Origin: Planctomycetaceae bacterium
Lineage (GTDB): Bacteria > Planctomycetota > Planctomycetia > Pirellulales > Pirellulaceae
NCBI GenBank assembly: GCA_002723275.1
Contig: PBNZ01000024.1
Location: 1-63,116, forward strand
DNA length: 63,116 nucleotides
Direction of reading: 5' to 3'
Under the pieces are notes generated by a model, which had not been told where the DNA came from, ran no database searches, and saw nothing but the letters and a program-made list of their open reading frames with translations. The position numbers and the translations under genes were made by a program. Of this stretch, positions 56,101-63,116 are shown piece by piece. Each line of letters starts with the position of its first letter. Position 1 is the stretch's first letter.

Positions 56101-58182
56101 GAGTTTCTTGGGCGTATTGATCAACAGGTTAAGGTGAGAGGGTTCCGAATTGAGCCAGCTGAAATCGAACTCCATCTAAAAAGGCACCCTGAGGTAAGCG
56201 ATGCTGTCGTTACTGTTTCAGGTGATGATGCTGCAAATAAACGGCTTGTGGCCCATTTGATTAGGGCAGGGGGGCAAGGCGAATCCGCCAGGATGGTCAT
56301 GCCGAATTCTGAGGCTGAAGAGAATCAATTTGATACTCGGGCACGGGCATGCAGCTCTCTCGAGTGCCAGGGATTTCGCGAATTCCTGGGCGCTGAGTTG
56401 CCAGTCCAGTCGATCCCCTCCATCTTTCAATGGCTGGAGGCGTTTCCATTAAACGTTAATGGGAAGGTTGATCGACATGCCTTGCCTGGGCCGTGCGATT
56501 CAGGTCAATCGGGTGACGAAGAATACGAACCAAACGAAGTAGAAAAGTTGTTGGTGCAGATATGGTCGTCGTTGCTGGCTCCGAAAAAAGTTGGGGTTCA
56601 CGATAACTTTTTCGAGCTTGGCGGTGACTCGATCATGGCACTACAGATTGTCAGTCGGGCCGCTCGCTTAGGACTTAGTTTGACTCCAACGCAGCTTTTT
56701 CAGTATCAAACCGTTTCAGAGCTCTCGCAGGTGGTGACTCGTCGCAAGGAACATACCGGTTCGGAATATGCCGAACCCTCGGGAGCGACATTCGATCCAA
56801 CCCCAATTCAATCTTGGTTCCTGGAACGGAGGCTCGCCAAACCTCAGCATTTCAATCAGTCTGTTTGTGTGGCCTTGCCTTTCGGCATCGATCGGATCGC
56901 GTTGGACGCGGCCTTAGGTGCTGTTTTCTTACAACATGATGCGTTGAGAATGCGACTGGAAGGCGGACGTCTCGACTATCGTGACGAGGATTTACCGGAA
57001 TGTGATTGGTTCGGAAGCGACGAACTGGAGCGAGTCGCTGTAGAAATGCACGCGAATATCGATCTTCAACACGGACCGCTATTTCGCGTGTGTGGCTTCG
57101 AGTCGATGTCAGAAGATCAGCATGCTCGCCTGCTATTTGTCGCTCATCATTTTGTCGTGGATGTAGTTTCATGGAGAATTTTCTTGGAAGATCTCCATGA
57201 CGCATATAATCAGGCGATCGAGTTGCGGCCAATTTTACTTCCAGCTAAAACGGCCAGCTACGAAACTTGGTCAAACGCGCTTGCTCAGTCAGTCGATAAA
57301 GCCATGACGGATTATGATTTTTGGCGTGGCGTCGCGCGACAGGCAAATTCGATCGGCGAATCCGGCAAGACAGAGCGACACAGGGTTTCATTACAAGGTG
57401 GTGCTTCGGTCGGCCGTGAGACACGAAAATTGAGACGCGGTTTCACGGATCCGTTGTTGCATTCTACGAATTCGAATCCGAGTCATAAGCTCATTCACGA
57501 TTACCTGCTAACAGCGATGGCAGGCGCGTTAGCAGAATGGCGTGAGAGATCGAGCATTACCATCGATCTGGAACGGCACGGCCGAAACATGGAGGTCAAT
57601 TTAGGCCTCGATCTAGACGTTTCTCGTACCGTGGGTTGGTTTACCTCGTTGTATCCCGTCAATTTCGATCTGCAACACAAAGGATCCGTTTCTGAGCAAT
57701 TGACTTGTGTTACGAATCGTTTGGTGGAAGTTCCCAATGATGGCATAACCTACGGCATTTTACGGTATCTCGGGCAGCGCGAGGAATTAGCGGTTCCGGC
57801 GACATTCGCATTCAATTATCTAGGGCAGATTGATCAATTGGGTGATGCAGGAGGATTTCATCTGGTTGAGGCCCCCGGACGCAGAATTGCCACCGAAAAT
57901 TCACCGTCGCATGAAATTCTCGTTAACTGCTGGAGTCTTTCAGGCGAGCTTCATTTTGAATGGATCTACTCTAAAGCCTTCGTAAAACCGGTTGAGGTGA
58001 GTCAATTAATTCAGAATATGATAGACCGTCTCACCGCGTTATTATCCGTTGTCAGCCCAGATCATGATGGTAGCGAGCAAGCGTTTGGGTTAGCGAGTCT
58101 TAACGATGTTGAATTACGCGACGTTATTGCCCAGGTAAGCTTCAAAGGTACGAAACACGATCATGGTGATTCTAAACAATAG
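50149..58182 (+). CDS. NRPS, C-A(Gly)-T-C-A(Val-like)-T-E
   Basis: Two modules, 2677 residues, with a GGGGGAAA ribosome site over the previous stop. The first condensation domain opens VQDIYALTPLQQGMLFHSLY, the form that follows an epimerase; HHLLLDGWS at 138-146. First adenylation domain (480-980), code D-I-L-Q-L-G-L-V-W, glycine-like; carrier GGHS (Ser1032). Second condensation domain (1088-1530) with HHILLDGWS (1223-1231). Second adenylation domain (1575-2115), code D-A-L-W-L-G-G-T-F, nearest to valine-type DAFWIGGTF; it has PRG in place of PKG after the Gly-rich core. Carrier GGDS (Ser2161). Terminal epimerase (2215-2660) has HHFVVDVVSW, Val replacing the usual Gly, but RTVGWFT and FNYLGQ are normal. 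Confidence 0.92.
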   Translation: MPSVQDIYALTPLQQGMLFHSLYSPSTGVYVEQRWCVIEGQLDVKAFQSAWNNVVNRHSILRSEFHWEETETPVQVVYDLVQPEWQLDCLTDAHQDADFEAFLQRDRERGFQLDCGPLLRFALFSLGPKQHRFIWTYHHLLLDGWSNGLMIREVLEEYKSLKAFEGSKTHPSPRGGASASRAAFRYRDFVEWHERRDVVGEREYWQDVLAGFDEPTHWREGLACAREIGESRSDSTSGYEQYSLDMNSKLTSRIQAFATEYRLTLNTVMQAVWAILLHRYSGHDDVMFGATLSGRNIELDDIETALGLFINTVPVRVGVESDQSAIQWLNQIQSDQMQRERFGAVGLLELHEFTQVPSGVPLFDSLLVFENYPLSIEEILESDSGPLQLVDRDGYERTSYPLVVVIIPGEELRVEFRYESDKFANSAIQRIAAQIEFLLGHLVDHPQALVRELGVLSTNEIEQLQEWGLGPRIPIPAKPIHEQFRLQAEQSPDAIAIEFMASEGGAEQQLSYAQLNDWSDEIACQLAAAAGGTEWRVGILCDRSPALVAGLLGTLKSGGAYVPLDKEFPASRLQYCVEDARVDAIVTDLDPSEVERLLGETASQLPMIRLGKEQLDGCRNDLSVKRSIRDKKDPGLAYIIYTSGSTGTPKGVTISHRNMSNFLSAMKREPGIRSDDKLLAVTTISFDIAVLEIFLPLINGATIVLATAAAARDRDELRKLIDRHSVTIMQATPGTWRLLLEEVEEENRIRLSRILCGGEALDSRLASRLLRHCDELWNLYGPTETTVWSGALRVTEETKGQHLVPLGPPIGNTSFEILDRCGRRVPIGAIGQLYIGGDGLSPGYWGQPDRTKERFVNGLYATGDLVRVRKDGLLDFIERDDNQVKLRGYRIELGEIESSIELDSEVAQSVVLIRPGGDGENQLVAFVKPVLGSDRSLRLGRVRKNLKASLPSYMLPSQFIDVDEFPVTPNGKIDRKSLAKFEIGQQEAAAGIEREEAFQSAREELVAEIWANILGRNRVDVHDSFFELGGHSLAATRVISRVRESLDVDVELRALFENPTLRDFVNAIPGFPKSDLLSPIPRVPLAQNQRLPLSSAQRRQWMMAGLLPASSLYTVPTAIRIRGELSIERLQKSLTDVVSAHDVLRMEFHDDLGEPFAKVIDECNIVIELQDLQEFDPVEREVELRRRVNALVRQPISLSEAPLWKSVLLRIAPDDHVLLMTFHHILLDGWSLGILVRDLTNAYQDVSRERKNASGDVEVASSEFAPNLLETRYADYVAWQQQNDFAADLEYWSEQLKGIPPFLELPGDKSRPAEQDFSGATIHFRITKHELDGVRQLGRDKGTTLFMTLLAAFVVLIYRYSGASDFAVGTPVANRSRAEFESILGLFVNTVVLRNKLDGNPSFDELLNQVRSTVLEAFEHQDLPFEQVVDAVGAERSRAASPLFQVLFTLQNAPIGRIQIPGLEWTPYSVEAGTSKFDISLALREEGDELHGQLEYRTDLFESKSIEKMVQHYRQLLRILPSHLEQPISSVSLLEDVDRKLLDEWAVGANVGQSSENNLAEDKGRQIATDAETIHEIFTAQAVRTPSATALVSKGERWSYQLLAEYSNQLSAALVGLGVGPEARVGIMASRSAATVGAMLAVLKAGAAYVPLDANLPKARFDWMIGDAGCDVILSDTPHGLARLVHDRPVQELTAVSHSASIWMVRVSDHRKLRAAHAIPASRDGLAYVMYTSGSTGRPRGVGTPHRGVTRLVKNTTYLEFGSDQVFLQAAPLGFDASTLEIWGPLLNGGQLVLPTSEELTLEKIADLVSQHQVTTLWLTSGLFNAMVDECLADRLASLKQLLVGGDVVSLPHLRRASQAMPETEFINGYGPTECTTFACCHTFSRDELSGNLQLRTAPIGKPISNTTAYVLDRDLQRVPVGVPGELFIGGAGLARGYLNDAGQTAERFVPNPFFDFRRMPEEDQNTTLYRTGDRARFRSDGTLEFLGRIDQQVKVRGFRIEPAEIELHLKRHPEVSDAVVTVSGDDAANKRLVAHLIRAGGQGESARMVMPNSEAEENQFDTRARACSSLECQGFREFLGAELPVQSIPSIFQWLEAFPLNVNGKVDRHALPGPCDSGQSGDEEYEPNEVEKLLVQIWSSLLAPKKVGVHDNFFELGGDSIMALQIVSRAARLGLSLTPTQLFQYQTVSELSQVVTRRKEHTGSEYAEPSGATFDPTPIQSWFLERRLAKPQHFNQSVCVALPFGIDRIALDAALGAVFLQHDALRMRLEGGRLDYRDEDLPECDWFGSDELERVAVEMHANIDLQHGPLFRVCGFESMSEDQHARLLFVAHHFVVDVVSWRIFLEDLHDAYNQAIELRPILLPAKTASYETWSNALAQSVDKAMTDYDFWRGVARQANSIGESGKTERHRVSLQGGASVGRETRKLRRGFTDPLLHSTNSNPSHKLIHDYLLTAMAGALAEWRERSSITIDLERHGRNMEVNLGLDLDVSRTVGWFTSLYPVNFDLQHKGSVSEQLTCVTNRLVEVPNDGITYGILRYLGQREELAVPATFAFNYLGQIDQLGDAGGFHLVEAPGRRIATENSPSHEILVNCWSLSGELHFEWIYSKAFVKPVEVSQLIQNMIDRLTALLSVVSPDHDGSEQAFGLASLNDVELRDVIAQVSFKGTKHDHGDSKQ

Positions 58183-58274
58183 CCACCGTTCAGATATTTC
58201 CGGCATGCTCGAATGGATCGAAAACAAGCAGCGAATATCGGCAGTAGTAATGGTTGGCAGATCAGGGGCGTGGC

Positions 58275-59603
58275 GTGAATGAAAAGTCCTTGTTTCAGCT
58301 TAGCTACCCTCTGCTGCTGAATGCACTGATTGGCATGATGGTCGTATTGGTTGACATGGTGATCATCAGCTCGTATTCAGAAGACGCTGCAGCAGCGGTT
58401 AGTATCGCAAATCAGATTCTTCTTGTGGTATTTGATCTGTCAGCTCTTTTTGCGACGGGTGCTGTTGTGATCATTGCTCGCCGCTTAGGTTCCGGTGACA
58501 AGGAAGGGGCTAAACAAGCATCGCTCTCAGCCATGACGGCCAATGGCGTTGTAAGTTGCATTCTCGGATTCGTGATTTGGATAACGGCGGGACCGCTCCT
58601 TTCAGCAATTAATTGTCCTGCTGAGATTTTCACAAAATCTCTGATCTACCTTCAGGTCGGAGCTTTCACAATTCTGTTTAACGGTGTGATGATGGCGGCG
58701 ACTGCAACGCTCCGTGGTTACGGCGAGACGCGGCTTATCTTGATGTTCGGGATCCTGGCCTATGCCATTTATTTGGTGAGCGAAATTGTCTTGATTTTTG
58801 GATGTTGGATCATTCCAGAGTTGGGGGTGCTCGGGTCCGCGTTGGCGACGCTTCTCGTGCGAGTCACCGCAGTTATCGTTCTAGTCTTGGTGTTGGCGAG
58901 ACGTCTCGGTATCGCGTTCCTGTCACCATTCAATATGAAGAGCAGGTTGCGACGCGCTCGCGAACTATTTGCTTTATCCTGGCCAAGTGCAATTGATAAT
59001 TTTGCATATGGGTTTTACCAGATGATTTTGGTGAGCTTTATCGCGATGCAAAGTGTTGAAATGCTGCTTTCTCGAACCTTTACGCTGACCCTGACGGCTG
59101 TACTCACCGTTGTCTTAATGGCGATTAGCCAGGCGAATGAGGTTGTCGTTGGATTTCGGCATGGGGCCAAACGTGATCGAGATCTTACGTCATCTGTTGT
59201 GCAAGCAGCGGCTGTTTCGACAGTGTTGACGACAGGAATTGCGATATTGTTATTCGTGTTTTCCCGCCCTCTGATAGGTATGTTTTCTACGCAGCCTCTA
59301 GTTCAAGAGCTGGCGAGTCAGTTGTTGCTGATTACCATTTTTGTGCAACCCTTCAGTGCCGTGAATACGACGCTCTTTCACTCGCTCCGAGCGCTCGGGG
59401 ATGTTTTCGTGCCTGTAGCGGGTACTCAATTAATGATGTGGGGACTGAGTGTGCCGTTGGCGTACCTATTTGTCATTAAGTTCGATTTGGGGGTGATTGG
59501 ACTCTGGTACGTGCTTTTACTGGAAGAGGCCTTGAAGGCGGTATTCTTGTGTTTGCTATGGCATTTTCGTCGCAAAAAGTTGGGTGAATCAAACGAATCC
59601 TGA
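58275..59603 (+). CDS. MATE-family efflux transporter
   Basis: Multidrug/toxin extrusion-type membrane protein, 442 residues with about twelve hydrophobic segments in two similar halves, as in the NorM/DinF branches. Recognisable blocks: LSYPLLLNALIGMMVVLVDM, GAVVIIARRLGSGD, TATLRGYGETR and, in the second half, HSLRALGDVFVPVAG. The GTG at 58275 is preferred because AGGGG precedes it by six nt; an in-frame TTG at 58254 has no such site. As the last plus-strand gene, 92 nt after the NRPS, it is the probable exporter of the cluster product. Confidence 0.88.
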   Translation: MNEKSLFQLSYPLLLNALIGMMVVLVDMVIISSYSEDAAAAVSIANQILLVVFDLSALFATGAVVIIARRLGSGDKEGAKQASLSAMTANGVVSCILGFVIWITAGPLLSAINCPAEIFTKSLIYLQVGAFTILFNGVMMAATATLRGYGETRLILMFGILAYAIYLVSEIVLIFGCWIIPELGVLGSALATLLVRVTAVIVLVLVLARRLGIAFLSPFNMKSRLRRARELFALSWPSAIDNFAYGFYQMILVSFIAMQSVEMLLSRTFTLTLTAVLTVVLMAISQANEVVVGFRHGAKRDRDLTSSVVQAAAVSTVLTTGIAILLFVFSRPLIGMFSTQPLVQELASQLLLITIFVQPFSAVNTTLFHSLRALGDVFVPVAGTQLMMWGLSVPLAYLFVIKFDLGVIGLWYVLLLEEALKAVFLCLLWHFRRKKLGESNES

Positions 59604-59804
59604 ACCCTCTAGTTGGTTCTCGAAGTTGTTCGTGACACGAAACTTTTTGAAGTATTTTAATGCTCAGCAAAAATCATCGGAAGAAATGCGAATGGAGTAC
59701 GCCAACCCAAGTGGGAGCATCTAAGTGATGGTTTGCGTCGTCTCTCAGAAAGAAGCCGTTGAGTCATGCAGGGTCGCGCGAACGAATGTTGAGACGCCGG
59801 TGAC

Positions 59805-60533
59805 CTATGGCCGATGGGCAAGAGCCTTTTGTACAACGGTTTTTAAGGTTTCATGAGGGATGATATGAGGTTCATTTTCTAGGAGTTCAAGCGTGAAGTT
59901 AGCGTTTGTGCATTCTTGCCACTGTTGTGCATGATCGACGGAAACCAGCGGATCGCAATCAGAAACAAAAACTTGGATTGGACAATCGATGGGGACCTGT
60001 GGTTGGTATTGATAATTGTCGCAGTTGCGAAAATCACAACGAATGATAGGCGAATAAATCTCCATGGCTTCGTCATTGCTTAGCACCTCTGCCGGGGTAC
60101 CTCCCATCTCGAGCAGTGTGTTCCGAAACGCTTCTTCACTTAAATCGTGGATCCCGAGTGCGAAGCGAACTTGCGGTGGGCGAGCAGCGAGGGCGATCAG
60201 AGTTTGGGGCTGGAGGCATCCCCAGTTTCGCCAGAGTTGGATCATTTCGAATCCCAGAATCGCGCCCATGCTGTAGCCCAGTATTGCATAGCTTCGGTCA
60301 AGCTCAGGAGCCAAGTCACGAGCAAGCTGTTGTGCTAATTCATGAATCGAAGTAGGCAGCGGTTCTCGGAATCGGTCTTCTCGTCCAGGCAAGGAAATCG
60401 GGCAGATCTCAATGGATGGAGAATCGAGTGCCATCAGCGGGAAGTAAATGCTGGCTCCCGCACCTGCTGGCGGCAAGCATAATAATCGCATGGCTGTTGG
60501 ATCAGATGGTTGTCCAAGGCGGCGAATGGGCAT
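59805..60533 (-). CDS. Type II thioesterase
   Basis: Editing thioesterase of the alpha/beta-hydrolase fold, 242 residues, which frees misprimed carrier proteins in NRPS/PKS lines. Seen: RLLCLPPAGAGASIYFPL near the N-terminus, SLPGREDR, the nucleophile in GYSMGA (Ser88), a late acidic residue in VSDCDPLVS, and a C-terminal NEPHIIPHE that should hold the catalytic His (the usual form is GGHFF). The ATG at 60533 is chosen because it follows the previous stop by 19 nt and gives the normal family length. It is the last gene of the right-edge minus-strand group and could serve the whole cluster. Confidence 0.88.
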   Translation of the reverse strand: MPIRRLGQPSDPTAMRLLCLPPAGAGASIYFPLMALDSPSIEICPISLPGREDRFREPLPTSIHELAQQLARDLAPELDRSYAILGYSMGAILGFEMIQLWRNWGCLQPQTLIALAARPPQVRFALGIHDLSEEAFRNTLLEMGGTPAEVLSNDEAMEIYSPIIRCDFRNCDNYQYQPQVPIDCPIQVFVSDCDPLVSVDHAQQWQECTNANFTLELLENEPHIIPHETLKTVVQKALAHRP

Positions 60534-60552
60534 TTTTTTCTCTACGTCTGGC

Positions 60553-61554
60553 CTAAGAAAATAGAAATCCAAATCGCTCACGCAGTAATTTTCTTGCGCC
60601 GGGATCACTCATTCTCCAAAGTCGAGCATCGAGGACGAAATGAACCCACGTGAGGATGATTCCGCAGATAAAGAGTGCTTGATTTCCATAGAGGCGGCGT
60701 AGCAATAGGGCAAACAAGCAACCGCCTGCCACGCTTATGCCGAAAGCGAGAATGATTTTCAATCTGAGATATCTAGAGGGACCGGTTCCACCTGCCATTG
60801 TGAAAACCATCAATAAATATTGAAACCCATGTGCAAGGGCGTAGCTCCAGAAGGCGTAATCAGAATTTCGTAGTGCGATGGGGGGAGCAAAAAATAGGAA
60901 AGAAAGAATGGTGAATATCGCGACTCGTGGTTCAGTAAACGCTTCACGATGCTGCATCGCAATGTATAAAGTCGCGAAAACGCCGCTCATGTATAGTACA
61001 CATGCCAGCATGAACATCACATTTTGATATTCGACGAAAAGCGATTCGTTTTCCATCGCAGCACGCACCAGTGATGGCATGATCGCCAATAAGCCTGCAG
61101 CGGCTGGCAGCAGCAGAATCGTTGACATCTGACGGGGAACTCGTTGTCCCGTGCTCGCTGCAATGAATGCGACGATTCCATAGTTCTGACGCTGATAGTG
61201 AAAGTGCAGCCAACATAGGTGAATAATGAATAACCCCGCTATCATCGACTGGGCAACATGCAATTTGCTACCCCAAATCAGGGCGGCCCCAGTTACCACC
61301 AAACAGATAAGCGGCAATACATAGAACCTTAGCTTCATCGGCTTCATCACTTCACGAACCGACTTGTCGGCGTACACACAGGCTGTACTGAAAACATGCC
61401 CAAACCCACCAGCAAAAATTGCTATACCGAGTAATAGCGACTGGTCGAATGGGAAGGAAATTGTTGATAACGCTGGCAGTCCTATCAACGGCACAAGCGT
61501 AACCATCAACAACGAATAATAAAAGACATTTCGTTTCGTCTGATTGTTTATCAT
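60553..61554 (-). CDS. Polytopic membrane protein with conserved-looking histidines
   Basis: A 333-residue protein with about eight hydrophobic segments. Histidines stand at segment edges in motif-like surroundings: GGFGHVFSTACVY (His53), WLHFHYQRQNYG (His117, His119), YALAHGFQYLL (His242) and WVHFVLDARLWRM (His305). This arrangement suggests a membrane-embedded metal-dependent enzyme or carrier, but I do not recognise the family and the idea is inference. The ATG at 61554 is used because the frame upstream begins only with TTG. It lies between an NRPS fragment and a type II thioesterase, so it probably belongs to the biosynthetic cluster. Confidence 0.75.
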   Translation of the reverse strand: MINNQTKRNVFYYSLLMVTLVPLIGLPALSTISFPFDQSLLLGIAIFAGGFGHVFSTACVYADKSVREVMKPMKLRFYVLPLICLVVTGAALIWGSKLHVAQSMIAGLFIIHLCWLHFHYQRQNYGIVAFIAASTGQRVPRQMSTILLLPAAAGLLAIMPSLVRAAMENESLFVEYQNVMFMLACVLYMSGVFATLYIAMQHREAFTEPRVAIFTILSFLFFAPPIALRNSDYAFWSYALAHGFQYLLMVFTMAGGTGPSRYLRLKIILAFGISVAGGCLFALLLRRLYGNQALFICGIILTWVHFVLDARLWRMSDPGARKLLRERFGFLFS

Positions 61555-61677
61555 GAAATAAAAACTGTTCTTGAAAGTGTGAGCCGACGTTACGACTCCC
61601 CTGGATGGTCGCCCCAATGACCTGACGGAAACCCGTCATGGATTTAATTCGCCGGAACCATCATTCTTATTTGCTTT

Positions 61678-63116
61678 CTAAATCTCAAACTTAACATCGT
61701 CCTCGTTCATCATCGAATCACTGCCAATTCGTCGTGCATCAATCTGATTTGCAAGGTCTTCTAAAACAGGGTATTCAAAAAGCGTTCGAAGTTCTAAATC
61801 AACCTCGAGTCGTTGGCGTAATCGCGTATTCGCTCGCGTAGCCGACAATGAGTGACCGCCCAAGTCAAAGAAGCTGTCGTGAATTCCAATATTTTCGATT
61901 TTTAAAACCTCACGCCACACTTCTGCGACAATTACTTCTGTAGCCGAGCTAGGAGCGATCCACTCGGATCGGACGAGCTGATCTGGTTCCGGCAGTTTTG
62001 ACCTGTCTACCTTGCCATTGCTGCGGAGCGGAAGCTCACTCAAGACGATGTAATGAGTCGGGATCATGACTGCAGGTAATAATTCACGCAGGTGAGGGGT
62101 CAAGACGGCAGTTGGGTCTTTCACGAACTGTTCGTCCGGCGGATCATTTAAGACCAGGTATGCTACGAGTTGATCGTCTGCCGATTTCGGTGAGTGCAAG
62201 ATGACCAACGCTTGTCGAACGCTGGCACTCCCTGTCAAAGCGGTTTCAATTTCACTTAGTTCGATTCTATTTCCACGTAACTTTACCTGATGGTCGCTTC
62301 GCCCCAAGAACTCAATCGCACCGTCCGATCGATAGCAGCCACGATCACCTGTTCGATAGAGAATTTCAGAGGTCGCGCCAGCGGATTCGCGTGAACGCAG
62401 TGGGTTGGGAATAAAAGCTTCAGCCGAAAGCGCTGCTCGTTGAAGGTAACCCCGCGCCAAGTTTTGGCCGCCAATGTAAAGGTCTCCTTCAACTCCAATT
62501 GGAACTTCATTCAGGTCACGATCGAGCAGATGGATCGATGTGTTGGCGATAGGGTGTCCGATTGGAATCGTTTTGTTGTCAAGTGGACTGCATTTCCAGG
62601 CAGTCACGTCAATCGCCGCTTCCGTGGGGCCATATAAATTGTGTAATTCGACTTGAGGTAATACTTCAAAAAATCTTTTTTGAGTTGCAAGAGAGAGCGA
62701 TTCGCCGCTGCAGATCACCCGACGAAGTGTCTCGCACTGATGCGCATCGGGATCTTCCAAGAACGCGTCAAGCATGGGTGGCACAAAATGAAGCGTTGTA
62801 ATTCTTTCTTGTCGAATTAGTTTAGTGAGATACGCGACGTCCTTGTGTCGGCCCGGTTCCGCCATTACCAACGTCGCACCACTGATTAATGGCCAGAATA
62901 ATTCCCATACAGATACGTCAAATCCGACAGGCGTTTTTTGAAGAACGCGATCATGTTCTGTCAACTGAAAGTGTTTCTGCATCCAAAGTAGACGATTGAC
63001 GATTCCGGAGTGTGTATTAACAACACCCTTGGGGAGGCCCGTCGTGCCAGACGTGTGGATGATGTATGCCGAATTCTTCGGGTGGATTTCCAGGGGCGAG
63101 CGTTGATTCGCGGAGA
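61678..63116 (-). CDS. NRPS, C-terminal A(Ser)-T part, 5' end beyond the window
   Basis: The frame is open to the right edge, giving 479 residues of a larger synthetase. It begins within an adenylation domain just before core HTSGTTGLPKG and includes LYGPTEAAID, YRTGD, KLRGNRIELSEIE and the A10 motif SNGKVDR. The specificity code reads D-V-W-H-I-S-L-I-D, near the serine code DVWHLSLID. A carrier domain follows with DLGGHS, and the protein ends shortly after (SDSMMNEDDVKFEI) with no E, TE or R domain. The cluster therefore continues past the right edge. This module could supply an N-terminal residue or starter to the assembly line; that is not shown. Confidence 0.9.
   Translation of the reverse strand, partial: SANQRSPLEIHPKNSAYIIHTSGTTGLPKGVVNTHSGIVNRLLWMQKHFQLTEHDRVLQKTPVGFDVSVWELFWPLISGATLVMAEPGRHKDVAYLTKLIRQERITTLHFVPPMLDAFLEDPDAHQCETLRRVICSGESLSLATQKRFFEVLPQVELHNLYGPTEAAIDVTAWKCSPLDNKTIPIGHPIANTSIHLLDRDLNEVPIGVEGDLYIGGQNLARGYLQRAALSAEAFIPNPLRSRESAGATSEILYRTGDRGCYRSDGAIEFLGRSDHQVKLRGNRIELSEIETALTGSASVRQALVILHSPKSADDQLVAYLVLNDPPDEQFVKDPTAVLTPHLRELLPAVMIPTHYIVLSELPLRSNGKVDRSKLPEPDQLVRSEWIAPSSATEVIVAEVWREVLKIENIGIHDSFFDLGGHSLSATRANTRLRQRLEVDLELRTLFEYPVLEDLANQIDARRIGSDSMMNEDDVKFEI

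Noticed and set aside
1-63116. CRISPR array, tRNA or rRNA genes
   Set aside because: No spaced direct repeats, cloverleaf sequence or conserved rRNA segments were recognised while reading; a dedicated scan was not possible.

Overview
The window looks like chromosome from a planctomycete. Several gene families typical of that phylum occur together: a twin-arginine DUF1501 protein, two DUF1559 prepilin-like proteins (FxLVELLVVIAI leader), PEP-CTERM proteins, a formylglycine-generating-enzyme (FGE/SUMF1) relic and a PepSY membrane protein. No tRNA, rRNA, CRISPR array or replication origin was recognised.

Left third (1-18.6 kb), ordinary and partly decaying genome. It holds an IS1380-type transposase cut by the window edge, a DUF1501 gene, a broken FGE-like gene, a spermidine-synthase-like methyltransferase-fold protein and lepA. 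Next is a small redox/TPR locus: flavodoxin and a TPR protein on the plus strand, converging on two related TPR proteins, a one-TM protein and a ferredoxin with a one-base frameshift on the minus strand. After that comes a degenerate tandem duplication of a PEP-CTERM-type secreted protein gene with its flanks and terminator hairpin; one copy has lost its middle. The last block is a tight plus-strand run: DUF1559, lipoprotein, DUF1559, dockerin-like PEP-CTERM protein and PepSY membrane protein.

Right two thirds (18.7 kb to the right edge), a large hybrid NRPS/PKS gene cluster. Two operons diverge from a 403-nt intergenic region at 39247-39649. The minus-strand operon reads: free-standing thioester reductase with a TubC-type docking domain; SAM methyltransferase; free-standing GSA-type aminotransferase; MbtH; a translationally coupled pair of unknown proteins; C-A-T NRPS; KS-AT-KR*-ACP PKS; and C-A-T-Cy-A-Ox-T NRPS (KR* = degenerate ketoreductase). 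The plus-strand operon reads: KS-AT-KR*-ACP PKS; luciferase-like monooxygenase; C-A-T-E NRPS; C-A-T-C-A-T-E NRPS; and MATE exporter. A third minus-strand group at the right edge has an NRPS tail (A-T, cut by the window), a polytopic membrane protein and a type II thioesterase.

Specificity-code residues read by hand suggest Asn (epimerised), Gly, a Val-like residue (epimerised), Gly, Ala and Cys (cyclised and oxidised to thiazole), plus Ser in the partial protein. Domain-boundary logic gives a plausible order: a DCL-type condensation domain follows each E-terminated protein, and tail motifs occur on the last PKS and NRPS. That order is PKS2 - D-Asn - Gly - D-Val-like - Gly - malonate (PKS1) - Ala - thiazole, then reductive release. 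Both KR domains are degenerate, which fits beta-keto intermediates being transaminated by the free-standing aminotransferase. No terminal TE domain is visible. The starter unit, the product and the right-hand boundary cannot be determined from this window. All substrate and order calls are inferences from motif reading, not from searches.
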